Positions 34,583 to 46,819 are shown, counted from the stretch's first letter. The stretch is DNA of 64,000 nt from Dasypus novemcinctus (GCF_030445035.2 NC_080676.1:10206940-10270939), one strand, 5' to 3'. Program-made: numbers and translations. Notes: a model not told the origin generated them from the sequence alone.

Positions 34583-35022
34583 GGGAAGCAGATGTGGCTC
34601 AACTGATAAGAGCACCCGCCTACCACATGGGAGGTCCAGGGTTCGATACCCAGGGCCTCCTGACCCATGTGGTGAGCTGGCCCACGCGCAGAGCTGCCAC
34701 GTGCAAGGAGTGCTGTGGCCACACAGGGGCACCCCCGTGTGGGGGTGCTCCATGCACAAGGAGTGCACCCTTCAAGGGGAGCCACCCTGCATGAAAAAAG
34801 CACAGCCCACCCAGGAGTGGCGCCACACACATGGAGAGCTGACGCCGCAAGACGCTGCAACAGAAAAAGAGATGCAGTTTCCCGGAGCCACCGTGGGTGC
34901 AAGTGGACACAGAAGAACACACAGCAAGTGAACACAGAGAGCAGACAATGGGGGTGGGGGGGGTGGGGAGGGAAGAGGAGAGAAATAAATAAAAGAAATC
35001 TTTTAAAAAATAAAGAAAGAAG
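34583..35022 (+). mobile_element. DAS-SINE with dimer-type head on a chimeric-type body
   Basis: The head reads gatgtggctcaactgataag, as in the dimers, while the body (cccaggagtggcgccacaca, 'gcaaggagtgctg') is that of the chimeric copies. The duplication aaaaatgtgg(a/g)caa is at 34569-34582 and 35023-35036, so this is one insertion and not two fused by recombination. Confidence 0.88.
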
Positions 35023-35036
35023 AAAAATGTGGGCAA

Positions 35037-35748
35037 AAAGCATGTATTTTGAGCAATTGCAGTGTAAGCAAAATTGAAGATTAACTGTATGCCTCTTGCT
35101 GATTCTTTTGTCCTTGTATACTTCAGTTCCTCACGAGTATCTTGGGATGTGGCTGTTTTGGCTATTCAAGACCTGAAAGAGAAATATGAGGCTTAGACAC
35201 TGAGTTAAAATTGAACAAATGGTGGCCTTCACTACAAGTGGCTGCCCAGCCAGTGCTGTATTGTCGAATGAAGACTTCTCAAAAGCATGGCTGAACTGAG
35301 AATTCTAGGGCTGCAAAAACATTTTGTTCACAAACCTAAATCTGGGTGATATGTATATAGATACATATGTGTACAGAAGGAAATATCTCTTTCTCTGATG
35401 GTGTCATTTTAAAGTTCTATCCGTTGAGTAAGGGATCCAAGAGTTGCAAAGACACTAATCAGAAAACAATGGTGAACAGGAATCCAGCAAATAGGAATCC
35501 TCAACAAGACAACAATAACTAGATCTGGACTGAGAACAAAGATACCCTCTCCAGTTGAGCTCTGAGCCAGCGCACATGCTGCTTGCTCTCCGTGTCCAGA
35601 GCTACTTGGTGCTCCCAGTCTTAAGCTACAGACACTGCAGAGTCCTGAGTTATGAATGCAAAAGCAGGTGGGTCCAGCATATTCTTCTTCCTAAAGCATG
35701 AAAGTAGATTAAGACAACTTGGTGAAATTTCGGACCAGTGTATTGTTT
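35037..35748. other. Unassigned stretch
   Basis: No repeat or gene recognised. Confidence 0.35.
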
Positions 35749-36115
35749 TAGTTTGCCAGAGCTGCTGTAACACCCACCACAGACCGGTTGGCTTAAGCCA
35801 TGGGAATTTACTGCCTCTCAGTCAGGGGGCTAGACCTCCCACCAGAGGTGCTGGCAGGCCAGGAGTTCTCCAAATCTGTAGCCTTCTGCTGGTGGCTGGC
35901 TGGCAATGCATAACCCAATCCCTGACTTTGTCTCTTCTTCACTCCTCTGGCCAAATTTCCTTTGTGTATTAGGACTCTAGTCATACTGGATTAAGGTCTA
36001 CCCTGATTCCATTCAGCCTTGTCTTAATAGGATCATTAAAGATCCTTTTTACACACGAGTTCACCTACAGAGGACTGGAGCTTAGGATTGAATGTGTCTT
36101 TTTGGGGTCAGGATC
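35749..36115 (-). mobile_element. MaLR-type LTR
   Basis: In reverse it resembles MLT1/MST LTRs. On the plus strand it opens tgttttagtttgccagagct, then ctagtcatactggattaagg, 'gaatgtgtctttttggggtc'. No internal region is visible. Confidence 0.65.
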
Positions 36116-36475
36116 CGATGCATAAAAAGATATTTTACTTAAAAAAACTAATTAACAGTTAACAGAAAGCCAATTAACCAGCACTTTCCAAATAGCAGAA
36201 CTTTCAGAATTATACTTTATAAATGTAAGGCATTTCAAAATGTCTTGTTGCATTGATTCCTCAATATGTACTTTTACAGCTTGCAATGAACTTTAGATAC
36301 AAACCTGTGTTTCCTTTCTTAGAACTACCTCAGGAAAATAATGAAATAAAGAGTAAAGACATGTATCCAAACGCTCACCAAGTAGGTGTGTACTGAGGTC
36401 TAATTATACGATGAGCCCCGTATGGGGTGGTGTTGGGGCCACCCTCTAGGACGGGCCATGGCGTGAACACTGGGA
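36116..36475. other. Unassigned stretch
   Basis: Nothing recognised. Confidence 0.35.
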
Positions 36476-36645
36476 CCCCCGGGCATTGTTATTCCTCTTA
36501 TAAATGAGGAAACTGAAGTCACAGAGGTTTGGTAACTTGTCAAAGGTCACATAGCTTTGAAGAGTTGTAGTGAAAACTGGAATCAAAGTACACAAAGCGT
36601 AGGATGCATGGCTTGGCATACAGTAGGGGCATAATAAATGCTTGA
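36476..36645 (-). repeat. MIR SINE fragment
   Basis: Inverted core taaatgaggaaactgaagtc, 'ttgtcaaaggtcacatagct'. The piece gcatacagtaggggcataat just after it reads as the MIR 3' end in the other orientation. Confidence 0.65.
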
Positions 36646-38334
36646 AGACGGTGGTCAATTAGTTGCAGCAGGCCAAAAGGTCAGAGGACAAATCGATTAA
36701 GGGCTGAACTAGGCCACCTTAATTAAAAGTTCCAGAGGAATTGAGAGAAGGAAGAGTCGTTGAAAAGGAAAGTTTTCTTACACAGAGAAAGAAAAATCTA
36801 ATTTTGAAGAAAAGATTAGATTGACACAAGTGTAGATGTTGGGGCCAGAGTCCCCTCCCACGCCTCGTCCTTTCGGTTATGCCAGGTGGGGGAGCCCCGT
36901 CAGTTCCCCAGCAGGGCACAGAGAGGGCAGCCTTGATGGGGAGATTAAATGCTGGAGAAGGAGAGAAGCAAATAGACGAAAAGGAGAATGTGCAGGTTGG
37001 GTGTGGGATTCAAGTGAAGGCTGGAATAAGATGCAACCAGCTGTCCCAGCGAAGGGAGGAAGTGATTTTTGAAGGGATGATTTCTCTTACACTTGCTTAT
37101 TTTTAAAAAGCTAAAATGAGCTTATGCTTTTATAACAAAGTTCTTTAAACATAATAAAACATCAGGGGAAACAGAGATACATAGGAGTTAAATATTTAGA
37201 CATTTAACTGGAGAAGCCATTTTTCTTCTTCCGGTTTCAATGATTATTTTGAATGTTTGTTTCTTAGAGGAGGACTTAGAAACAACCCTGCAAAGCAGAA
37301 GATGTGGATGATGGGGTTTTTTAAAGTGATGTTATTGATTTTAAGACTGAAAGCCACAAAAAGTTAAAAAATCATTCTCATTTTTAAAATTTTGAATATG
37401 AAATTTAAGATGTTTCTTACTTGGATGACCAGCCATGAATATGAAGTAATTAAATCATTTAAACCTTGTTTCTTAGGAATGGCTAGGGATGTATCATCTG
37501 AAATCATGAGAGTCTACCAGATCAAGTTTTAAAGATCATTGTATTGTATGTATCATTAGGGTAGTTTAATAATTAGATTTAGCGTACATAAATTTGTTCT
37601 TAAATAGTTGTTCTTCATGGTTATAAGCCTTAAAAGGGGGAAAAAACAAACACTAGAAATAAAGAATACAAAGGGAAAAAAATAAATACAAGGAATATTT
37701 ACCTGGAAAACTTGGCACATTTGATTATCAAAAAATAAAAAAAGACCTGCTGAATTTTCTTGGATCAAGATGGAGGAAATCATCACCATTACTTGGGTTC
37801 AGTCACTCTTTCAGTAAACACTGGTGCCCGCCCTGTGCCAGTCTCCACCGCGGTTTGGGGATATATGCTGGGTTTTTATCTCTTGAGGACTTTTAGATTG
37901 CAAAGTATTATTTTCCCCCTATCTATTACTAAGTCTTTATGTATCTGTAGGTAACAGTGGATGTTGAAGTCTACAAATTTTTTCCAAAATTTCTGCACTG
38001 AATGAGTGTTTTTTAAAAATCAAGAAAAATTATATTACTTAAAACGAGGCAGGCTCTGTCATCCTTGGACCTGGGTAGGTGACATGCCGACGCCAGCTCT
38101 GGCGATGACCAGCTCCCAAGAGCTCCCTTCCCTTCAAAGAGCATCAGCCTGGGCTCCAGCGGTGAGACCAAGACTCCAGAGAGGAGCTGACGGAACGAGC
38201 AGTTTGGGCCGGATCATCGGGTCCACAATCCAGAACCTGAACTGGGCGTGTTCGGTGGCAAAATTTTTACCAAACCCCGGAGCCACTGAAAGAAAAAAGG
38301 ACAACGCGGCAAGTTTTTCAAATGCTATTCACTT
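36646..38334. other. Unassigned, largely repeat-free AT-rich sequence
   Basis: No gene or recognisable repeat over about 1.7 kb. The short open frames have no domain features. Confidence 0.4.
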
Positions 38335-38536
38335 GGTTATTTTTTTTTTAAGATGGTATTTTCTTTTAAGATTTATTTTATTTATTTCTTCCACCGCCCC
38401 CGCCCGCTGTTTTGTGCTCGCAGTCTGCTTGTCTTTATTTTTTTTCTTTTTCTTTTTAGGGGGCGTCGGGAATGGAACCCAGAACCTGGCGTGTGGTGGG
38501 CAGGCGCGCAAGGACTTGAGCCACGTCTGCTTCCCA
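38335..38536 (-). mobile_element. DAS-SINE monomer with target duplication
   Basis: One inverted head (gtggtgggcaggcgcgcaag, then gagccacgtctgcttcc) and a T-rich left end. The perfect duplication ctattcactt is at 38325-38334 and 38537-38546. Confidence 0.9.
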
Positions 38537-38546
38537 CTATTCACTT

Positions 38547-39600
38547 TAAAACATCTTCTTTTACAGAAGGAATGAAAGTGGTTGTGTTCCCATAAAATTT
38601 CCTTTACAGGTGCTTGGGAGGGATTTGGCCCGCAGGCAGCAGCTTGCGGATCTTTAGTCATAAATTCTTATTACGCAACCTGGGTTCCGGGATTCTGACT
38701 CTGTGGTAGCTGTTTTAGAGTTCTGTAAGTTGTAGGTAACTGATGGGGAGGCAAAACAATTCTTTACCCACAAAGCCAGTTTTATGTGCATTTGCTTATT
38801 CATTTCAACATCGCTTTACTCCCTATAAATGTATGCACTTCTTGACTTTGAACTGGTTGTCACTTCTTATCAGTTTCCTCATTAATGAGCTCAACTCTTT
38901 AACACGTTATTTTTTATTTCTGTAGGACAGTCAAGGTTTTAACCTTTGGGGAGGGTTTGGAGGGTAAAGTTCACACAACCAGAAAGTTACAAAGTGATCA
39001 AGGAACCCGAGGCATAGTATTGGAAGTCTGATTTCCTACAAAAACAAATTCTCAGCGAGAATCCTCTTTCCTTTTGTTCTCTTATGAAACACACAGCGGA
39101 CAGAAGCCCCCCTAAACAGAGGGTGGGGACGGTGCTGACCCCAAAAAGCAGTTCGCCTTTCCCCAGGGGTGGGGTTGGGGTGCGCAGGCCAGCTGAGTAT
39201 TACATAGTTTTAAACCGAATCACCGCCCCCTCCCCTCCCATCTGCACTGCCAGCTGTCCTGCACATTCCTGCCCTGCCGCAGTCCCAGCCTGTGGCAGCA
39301 GAAGCTGCAGGAGGGAGAGGAAGGGAGGAGAGAGCCAGGGGCTGGGACCCAGGAGGGTTCAGAAGCTCACCTGCTGGCGTGCGTTCCTGAGGCACCGAGA
39401 GCAGGCCCCGCTTAGAGCCCCTGTGGTAAGCGCTCCCCTCCTAAGGCAGACAAAGAACAGGACCTCCAGCTAAATCTGCATTTCAGAGAATAGACACATA
39501 CATTGTTTTTAGTATAAATACATCCCAAATGTCTCGCAGGAAACAGCTGTGCTAAAAAAGTATTGGTTGTCCATGAGTATAGATAACAAAGAGTAGTTTT
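38547..39600. other. Unassigned sequence with a GC-rich patch
   Basis: 39090-39440 is GC-richer and ends at a plausible splice-donor word (ctgtggtaagcg, 39420-39431). No acceptor, coding homology or promoter element is recognised, so I do not call an exon. 39465-39570 may be an old short repeat. Confidence 0.35.
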
Positions 39601-40030
39601 TGGTGAGGATTAAATAAAATGCAGGGAAACGCCAGCACAGCGCCTGGCACGTGGTTGGTGCTCCATTCCCGCTGCTTGAGTCTGAATCTGACATGAATCC
39701 TTCAGGTCTGTCCTGGGATATAGTTCCCGTGTCATTTTCACCCAAAGAGAGTTGGCAGGACACACAGCCAACATCTCATCAGCGGCACTCAATAAAAGCT
39801 TCCATTTATTGAGCACCTACTATCTTCCCGGCACTGTCCTTGGCATTTTTTGTGTGTTGCTTCCAATCACAAACACCCTGTGAAGTAGATAGCATTATCT
39901 GCTCTTTATAAACGCAGACAGTAATGCTTGGAGAGATGACCTGACCTCCCCAAGGTCACACAGTTGGCACGGGCAGAGTTAACTCAGGTCTTTCCGACAG
40001 AACGTGACTCCGAGCTGCTGCTTCCCCAAG
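39601..40030. repeat. MIR fragments in both orientations
   Basis: 39606-39680 has the forward MIR 3' word gcgcctggcacgtggttggt. 39786-40030 is inverted, with catttattgagcacctacta, 'cccaaggtcacacagttggc' and an aactcaggtc end. Confidence 0.75.
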
Positions 40031-40405
40031 GTAGGGACTGCCTCGGATCCTATTCCCAGAAATCCCTCCTGTGGAGCTCAGAGGAGAGTTGGTGGACCAA
40101 GCCCAGAGAAGAAAGCTTTTAAAAATAAATTTTGTAGGCCCTAAATGGCCTCACAGGGCCCGGACCTGGCATTTGCACAGACCTGAAGGTGCCGGTCTCC
40201 AGGCAGCTCAGCCGCCTCTCCCCAGACCCAGGCCTGTGGACCAGGCACCTTCGGTTTAGATACCTGAAAAAAGTCCTTTAACCCCACACTTCTCTACTTG
40301 CTTGCACCCTCAAAAACAATCATCTACATTTGTTCATTCAACAGACATTAACTCAGGGCTTGACATGTCCTTCACAGCCCAGGACACACCATGCCCACCC
40401 CGAGT

Positions 40406-40408
40406 ATG

Positions 40409-40446
<38 letters not shown>
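40406..40446. repeat. (CA)n microsatellite
   Basis: About 18 uninterrupted CA units, directly readable. Confidence 0.97.
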
Positions 40447-40449
<3 letters not shown>

Positions 40450-41216
40450 CCCAGTCTGGGCTGTTGCATAGTTTTCATTGCAGCCATTAGCTGGATATCC
40501 CTACTAGCCAATATGGTCAATCATTTTTTCCTGCCTCCCTTGTCCCCTCTTAGTTGGTGACAAGGACTAAACGCCAAATGCCCCAGGGAGTATTTAGGGA
40601 CCAAAATCCAGTTTCCCCTCTTCTTTTCCTCTTTAAAAGAACTTCTCCTTGGTTTACGCTTGAAAATTCTCATTCTGACAAAGCTGTCCCATCGGGACTG
40701 GTAAACCCCTTCTACATGGCCCTTGAAGTTTAAAGTGGAAAAGTACAGCCAGGCTAAAAGATGCATCCAGCTTGGGTCTTGGCAAATGTTGGAGTAACCA
40801 ATGCCAGCGGGACGAAGGGGCGAAGGCTGCTCTGGCACATGTCAGAACCGGTAGCAAGGCAGACAATGGTGAGAGCCTGCTCAGCCGAAGCGGCTTTCGA
40901 GACCATTGTCTGAGCCTGGCGGGGCGCGGTGCCCTCCAGCCCTCAGCCAGCAGCTCTGGGATGGGGGGTAGGCCCGTAAAAAGAGCCTTGCAGATCCCAC
41001 TGCTCGCAGCTTTGTCCAGGCTTGTCGATTTTTCAGAAAGGTTCCGGCTTTATATGACTTCGTCAGCAACATTTCCAGGCTTGGTTCCAAGTTTGATCAC
41101 TTCTAGGGTCTGATAGGCAGTTTGTGCATAGCCTGGTCTGTTCTCCCTCCTGCCTGTAAATTCGCTCTTTTTAAACTTTTGAGATTGGGTGATAGGGCAG
41201 AGGGGTGTGTGGTAGG
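40447..41216. other. Unassigned stretch
   Basis: No repeat or gene recognised. Open frames on both strands at 40521-41113 lack domains. Confidence 0.35.
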
Positions 41217-41572
41217 CAGTCAGTCCCCGAAGAAATCCCTGTCCTAATTCCTTAAGCCTGCGGGTGTTACTTTTTACAGCAAAGGGACTTTGCAGGTGTG
41301 ATTGACTTAAGGAGCTTGCGATGGGGAGATGGCCCTGGACTACCCCAGAGCACCCTTTGTAATGACGACCCTCCTTATAAAAGGAACTCAGAGGAAAGCA
41401 GAATCAGAGGAAAAGGGGATGTGATACAGGGAAGCAGAGATTGGGGTGATGCCCTTTGGGGACGAAGGAAGGGGCCACAACCAAGGCACACAGAGGACCA
41501 CTAAAAGCGGAAAAATTCAAGGTAATAGATTGTTCCCTGGAGCCTCCAGAAGGAACCAACCCAGCAGACATC

Positions 41573-42318
41573 ATTTTTTTAAAAAATTTTATTTTATTTA
41601 TTTATTTATTTCTCCCCAATCCTCTTGGTGTTCTTATTTGCTGTGTCTGTTTGTTGTATGCTCATCTTTCTTTTTTTCCCCAGGAGACATTGGGAATGGA
41701 ACCAGGCCCTCCCGTGTGGGAGGGAGGCATCTAATCGCATGAGCCACCTCCACTCCCTACTTTGTTGTGCCTCTCATTATGTTTTCCTCCTTGGGTCTCT
41801 TGTGTCATCTTGTTGCATCAGCTAGCTGTCTATTTTTTTTTCTTCTTCTTTATTTTCTTTTAAATGTTACATTAAAAAAATATGAGGTTCCCATATACCT
41901 CCCACCACCCCCCACCCCACTCCTCCCACATCAACAACCTCTTCCATCATCGAGGCACAGTCACTGCACCTGGTGAATACATTTTGGAGCACCGCTGCAC
42001 CACATGGACAATGCTCTACATTGTAGTCTACACTCTCCCCCAGTCTGCCCAGTGGGCCACGGCAGGACACACAATGTCCAGCATCCGTCCCTGCAGCACC
42101 ACCCAGGACAACTCCAAATCCTGAAAATGCCCCCATGTCACATCTCTTCTTCCCTCTCCCTGACATCAGCAGCCACCATGGCCACTTTCTCCACACCAAT
42201 GCTACAATTTCTCCAGCTAGCTGTCTTGCTCATCTCCTTTAGGGGGCGCTGGGAACCGAACCCGGGACCTCCCGTGTGGTAGGTGGGAGCTCAGTCACTT
42301 GAGGCACATCTGCTTCCC
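41573..42318 (-). mobile_element. DAS-SINE dimer, split by a retroposed repeat
   Basis: Inverted dimer at 41573-41831 and 42227-42318. A perfect 12-bp duplication ccagcagacatc lies at 41561-41572 and 42319-42330. A second insertion sits inside it. Confidence 0.9.
41832..42213 (-). mobile_element. Retroposed 382-bp repeat copy inside a DAS-SINE
   Basis: The segment is reverse-complementary to 17040-17440 over nearly its whole length (the gagaaagtggccatggtggc and 'tgatgtgggaggagtgggg' type words). It begins T-rich, i.e. an A tail on its own strand. A perfect 13-bp duplication cagctagctgtct lies at 41819-41831 and 42214-42226. Confidence 0.85.
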
Positions 42319-42457
42319 CCAGCAGACATCTTGGCTTTAGCACTGTGAAACTGACTCTGGAGTTCTGGCTTCTAGAACTGTAGGAGAATAAAATTGTCCT
42401 GTTTTAAGCCACTAAATGGGTGGTGATTTGTTACAGCAGCCATGGGAAACTAACACA

Positions 42458-42699
42458 GGATGCAACCGATTTTTTTTCCAGCTTTGGAATTTAAGAAATT
42501 TCTGAGGACTTAGAGGAGCTAGGAAAATACAGAGGACGATTGTTCTGTGGAGGCTTACTATGAATTTCATCAATGAGCAAATAAATTCCCCTGCTTTCCC
42601 GCCCTGCTCTTGACCCTGCCCCCAGGCTCTCCACTTTTCAGGCCTTTGGGGAGGAAGGAGAAAGGGAGTTATATGGCAGCTACTTAACACCTACTTCTT
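42458..42699. other. Unassigned stretch
   Basis: Nothing recognised. Confidence 0.3.
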
Positions 42700-43220
42700 C
42701 CTTGCCCACAGATCTTGAATATCACTCAGGGAAGCCACAGGCTCTGGCCCAGGGGATGAATGGTGATTGGTCTAAGCCCAACCTCAGCTTTGCCAACGAT
42801 TGGTTGTTGACATGATCATGTTACCCTGTTCTGGCCAATGAGAAGTAAATAGTTGCCTGTTGGGGAACTTATTGGATGGATTTTTTTCCCTCTAAATAGG
42901 AGAGAACATGTGAAAGAAACCCTCCCCCCCCCCCTTTTTTTTTCCTGTTTAAATTCTCTCACAAGAAGGCAATGATGCCCGGTCCTGGGGCGGCTATTTT
43001 GAGACCCTAAGGGACGAATCTGAAGACAAGAGCAGACACACGAGGATGGCAGAGGGACAAGAGGAAGGGCCTGGGTTCCTGAAGACATGACTGAGCCTTC
43101 AAACCCCCCGAGGAACGAGGGGCGCTCGACCTCAGACTTCTTGAGAAAACACGAGGCCTCTTTACGATTTAGGTTGGCACTGATAGTCACATTTCTGGCT
43201 ACTTGCTGCCAAACTCCTGG
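42700..43220 (+). repeat. Old LTR-like repeat, family unassigned
   Basis: 'ctggccaatgagaagtaaat', gaggatggcagagggacaag and 'ggttcctgaagacatgactg' resemble a common ancient mammalian LTR/DNA repeat. The 233-codon minus-strand frame over 42816-43517 crosses it and is not a gene. Confidence 0.5.
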
Positions 43221-43673
43221 AAAGAAGAGAAGGGGGGAGGAAAGAAGGGAGAAGAAAAGCCAGAGGGATGTGTGGTCAGGCCCCATGCAGAAGTGGGCGG
43301 TCAGACGGCAGGCTGCTGCCAGGCCCCCCAGGGGCGCGCCGGGCGTGGGTGAGGCATGAGCGCGCCTGCAGCTGGCAGGAGGACACCAGAGCACCACCCG
43401 CTCACCGCAAATCCTTCCCAGACCACCAGGGCCGGTTACCCAAAGGGCGAAGGATCCCCAAGGCCCCCAGCGAGGCCTGGGCGCCAAACCAAGAGAAAAG
43501 CAGCCCTTAGCAAGCATCAGGGAAGCCCCGGGGGTGGAGGGGGTGGGAAAGTATGACTTTTTTCAACTTCTTACCTAATTCGGAGTATAGACTGTGCTTT
43601 TTATTTGTACTGAAAATGATAAGCAATACCACAATATTCTGGGGCTCAGACTCTCAAGCAATGGAATCTTAGA
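43221..43673. other. Unassigned stretch
   Basis: GC-rich, with some CpGs near 43320-43470. No element assigned. Confidence 0.35.
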
Positions 43674-43915
43674 GTGGTTAACTGCACAGACCCTGGAGCC
43701 CGGCTGCCCAGCTTTGAACACTGGTTCTGTCATTTACTAGTTGTGGGACCTCTTGGGACCTCAGTTTCCCCATCTCTAAAGCAGGGGTGATGATGCTCAC
43801 AGCAGCACCTACCTCCCAGGGCTGTCGTGATGCTTAAATGAGTGCATGCCTACCTAGTGTTCAGACAGCCCCGGCATAGAGCAGGTGCCACGTATTGGTA
43901 AGCCATTGCGGTTAT
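43674..43915 (+). repeat. MIR SINE
   Basis: Forward order: 'gttaactgcacagaccctgg', ctgtcatttactagttgtgg, cctcagtttccccatctcta, 'ggctgtcgtgatgcttaaat'. Confidence 0.85.
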
Positions 43916-44171
43916 CATTATTATTCTTGGAATCTTTAAATATTTCAACCTCATCCTGGCTCTCTGTCCCCACTGAGGGGGGGACCCTGTTCCCTGACTT
44001 CAGGGAAGTGACTTGACCTCCGTTGAGCCAAAGACGTCCGCAGGGTTTATGGCTGGGAGCCCTGCGGTTCCCTCTCCTTTGCTGGGAGGCTGTGAGCTGC
44101 AGCTGTTTGGAACTCGGCATGCATCCTGGTGGCCGTTTCTACCTCTCCTGATGTGATTTCCATGACTTGCA
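43916..44171. other. Unassigned stretch
   Basis: No feature supported. Confidence 0.3.
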
Positions 44172-44185
44172 CCAGAAACAGCCTT

Positions 44186-44568
44186 TTTTTTTTTTTAACA
44201 TTCATCTTATTTATTTATTCTCACCACCACCCCCGCTTGTTGTTTTGCACTCACTGTCTGCTCTCTGTGTCCATTCGCTGTGTGCTCTGTGTCTACTCGT
44301 CTTCTCTTTAGGAGGCACTGGGAACTGAACCTGGGACTCCCTATGGGGGAGAGAGGCTCTCAATCACTTGAGCCACCTCGGCTCCCTGCTTTGTTGTGTC
44401 TCTCCTTGTCTTTCCTCTTTGTGTCTCTTTGTTGCATCAGCTCACAATGCCAGCCCATTGCGCCAGCTCACTGTCTTGCTCGTCTTCTCCAGGAGGCACC
44501 AGGAACCAAACCTGGGACTGCTCATGTGGTAGGCTGGAGCTCAATCACTTGAGCCACATCCACTTCCC
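44186..44568 (-). mobile_element. DAS-SINE dimer with target duplication
   Basis: Inverted dimer with both heads visible (about 44310-44385 and 44495-44566). The imperfect duplication cca-g(a/g)aacag(c/t)ctt is at about 44172-44185 and 44569-44582. Confidence 0.88.
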
Positions 44569-44582
44569 CAGGAACAGTCTTG

Positions 44583-44929
44583 ATTGGGATGTTTAGCTGA
44601 AGAAGTCCTTGTCTTTGCAGAATTGCTCTTGCCTAAAATAATTAAAAATGCAATGTCCCAGGCCCTAATGAATCTTGAGTTAATTGCTTTATTATTTGTC
44701 CTTCGATAGGAGTGAAATGAGCAATGAATGATTCCTCTTGTAATTAGAGTTAAAACATTTTTTTAAGTAGCTAGGTTTCTTCTTTCCTATTAAGAAGTAA
44801 AACAAGATGGAGCAAGATTGGACATAAGTTAAAAATTGTTGAAATTCCATGATGGGCACGTCGGGGAGGGTTATCACAATTCTTTCTATTCTTGTTAAAG
44901 TTCAAAATTTTAAAAAAAAATACTTCAGG
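44583..44929. other. Unassigned AT-rich stretch
   Basis: Nothing recognised. Confidence 0.3.
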
Positions 44930-45400
44930 AAAAAGAAAAACATGTTCATTTTATACACTTAGTACAAAAATCTAATACAAAAAAGAAAACGCTAATCACC
45001 ATGCTTCCATAGGTACAGTTTATATTTTGGTGGATTATTAAGTATACATACATATTCATGTTCCTATGTATGTTTGGTTATATACACATACATATAATGT
45101 GTTCTTAACCATTTTGGGATCCTACTATATATATTGTTGATAGTCTGCTTTTTTCCATTTAACAATTTTAAGAATGTCACCTTGTCAAAAAATAATTCCT
45201 TCATATCATTTTTTACAGCTGCATTCCATTCCATAGATTCACCATAATTTGTTTCATCAACACTCTGTTTTGATGATTAATTTTTTCCAGTTTTTCCTTA
45301 TGATAAATAATCCTGCTATCTTGTGGCATCATTAATTATTATTTAGCATTGCCCATTGTCCTCGAAGTGAAATTTTGGGGTCTACATATTTTAAAGCATT
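44930..45400 (-). mobile_element. Old L1 3' fragment
   Basis: 'cagctgcattccattccata' and 'gatgattaattttttccagt' type words suggest an inverted, diverged L1 ORF2 tail and 3' UTR. Confidence 0.5.
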
Positions 45401-45784
45401 TCCAGGTAAGGAAGTGTTATCTCCAGATAGGTCATACCAAGCTGCACTCGCAGGAGCCATGGGTTGTGAACTTCTGATCAGATAACAGAAGAATAGAGGG
45501 GCTGGTGGCCAGCTGCCTCCGCAGCCTGGTTGGTGCTGGGTTGCCATGAGTCAAGGGCAGGTCACTGCTCGAATGCTTCCGTATTTCCATTAGGAAAAAG
45601 CAAATAATGTGATTGTAGACTTTCCAGACAGTTTAGATTTTATCCACTGCAGCCCCCTTATTTATAGATGAGAAAATTCAGCCGCAACAACTCAGGGCTA
45701 ACTAAGAACCTTCTGGAATTTCTGGCTCATTTGTGCCACAGAATAATTATTACGGTGCTGTCACCTTAATGTCAATAATTAGCA
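45401..45784. other. Unassigned stretch
   Basis: No feature supported. Confidence 0.3.
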
Positions 45785-45970
45785 GACGTCGTTGAGCGCT
45801 TACTCCATGCTTTCCTAATTAATCATTTGCTCTCCCAACAACCTCGCGATGTTGGTACTATTTTATGCCTGTTTTACAGGTAAGTTAAGTGGCGCTAAAA
45901 GCTGAAGTACCTGGCCTAAGGACATACAACAGGGAACTTTAAAGAACCCGGGTTCAAACCCAGGCAAACT
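45785..45970 (-). repeat. MIR SINE
   Basis: Inverted MIR: gttgagcgcttactccatgc, 'gcctgttttacaggtaagtt' and the tRNA-like gggttcaaacccag. Confidence 0.8.
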
Positions 45971-46774
45971 ATTTCAAAATGCAGATTTTACTATAGAACA
46001 TCCTTTTTTAAAAAATTTTGTGTGTGTATGGAAGGGAAATTTAATCTATGAATTCCTTTCAGGCCAGGCTGATCCGCACCCAAGTTTCCAGGAGCACGGG
46101 TGTGACGGGAATCTTGTCCCTGCTACTGTAAGCCTCCACCCACTCCCGCCACTCTTCACCTCCCTCTAATGAAAGGATCTTTATCTAACTTTCCCCCCCA
46201 TAATTCTTGAAGCAAACCGGGTACAGCCTAAGAGGACAATGCTTGCGAAATCCCCCTCCTACCTCTGCTCCAAGTTGGATGTCCAAACTTTAAAATCTTT
46301 GATAGCCCTGGAAATGACAGCCCACCCTCCAATTGTATATTGTAGTGGTTAATTGGCGGCTTTCTTGGGGTCTTCCTGTCGGAAGAAAAGAGTCCTGGCT
46401 GCACCCGGGCTATTATTTGGTTAAAACAATGAGAGTGTTCACAATGGCAAAAAGGAAAATTTTCTGAGCCCAGAAGTAATGTATCATGCAAGTAATTCCC
46501 TGGCCTCTTCGGAGCAAACGAGGGCAGAGTTTTAAAAGCTCTTTCCTCCTTGTGTCCTCCAAAACGGCAAAACATAATGAACTGACTTGCCTTCACAGGG
46601 GCAAGCGTGACAGAGCTGCAGGGCTGGTGCCACAGCCACGTCTGAAGTCCTCCAGGAAGGGAAGTCAGAGGCAAGGAATCAGCCTTCTTTTCAACATTTT
46701 CCCCCTTCCCAGACCTAACCCTCACCTAGAACTCTGAAAAAGGCTATGGTCATTAAAGAAAAAGACAGTCACCG

Positions 46775-46775
<1 letters not shown>
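45971..46775. other. Repeat-free block, possible conserved non-coding sequence
   Basis: 46200-46740 contains no repeat I recognise, is of balanced base content, and has clustered words of the kind bound by homeodomain (ttaattgg), TCF (tctttgata) and SOX (acaatgg) factors. Such words are common by chance. No coding frame is supported. Confidence 0.3.
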
Positions 46776-46816
<41 letters not shown>

Positions 46817-46819
46817 TAA
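46776..46819. repeat. (TA)n microsatellite with T run
   Basis: About 15 TA units followed by a run of T, directly readable. Confidence 0.95.

Larger units (their letters stand above)
41217..42457 (+). mobile_element. MaLR-type LTR split by a SINE insertion
   Basis: 41217-41572 holds 'gactttgcaggtgtgattga' and 'ctccagaaggaaccaaccca'. 42331-42457 holds tctagaactgtaggagaata, 'gtcctgttttaagccactaa' and the end gaaactaacaca. Together these form one MLT1-like LTR with the SINE removed. Confidence 0.78.

Noticed and set aside
42816..43517. 233-codon minus-strand frame
   Set aside because: It overlaps an old repeat and a C/T-rich tract and has no recognisable domain.
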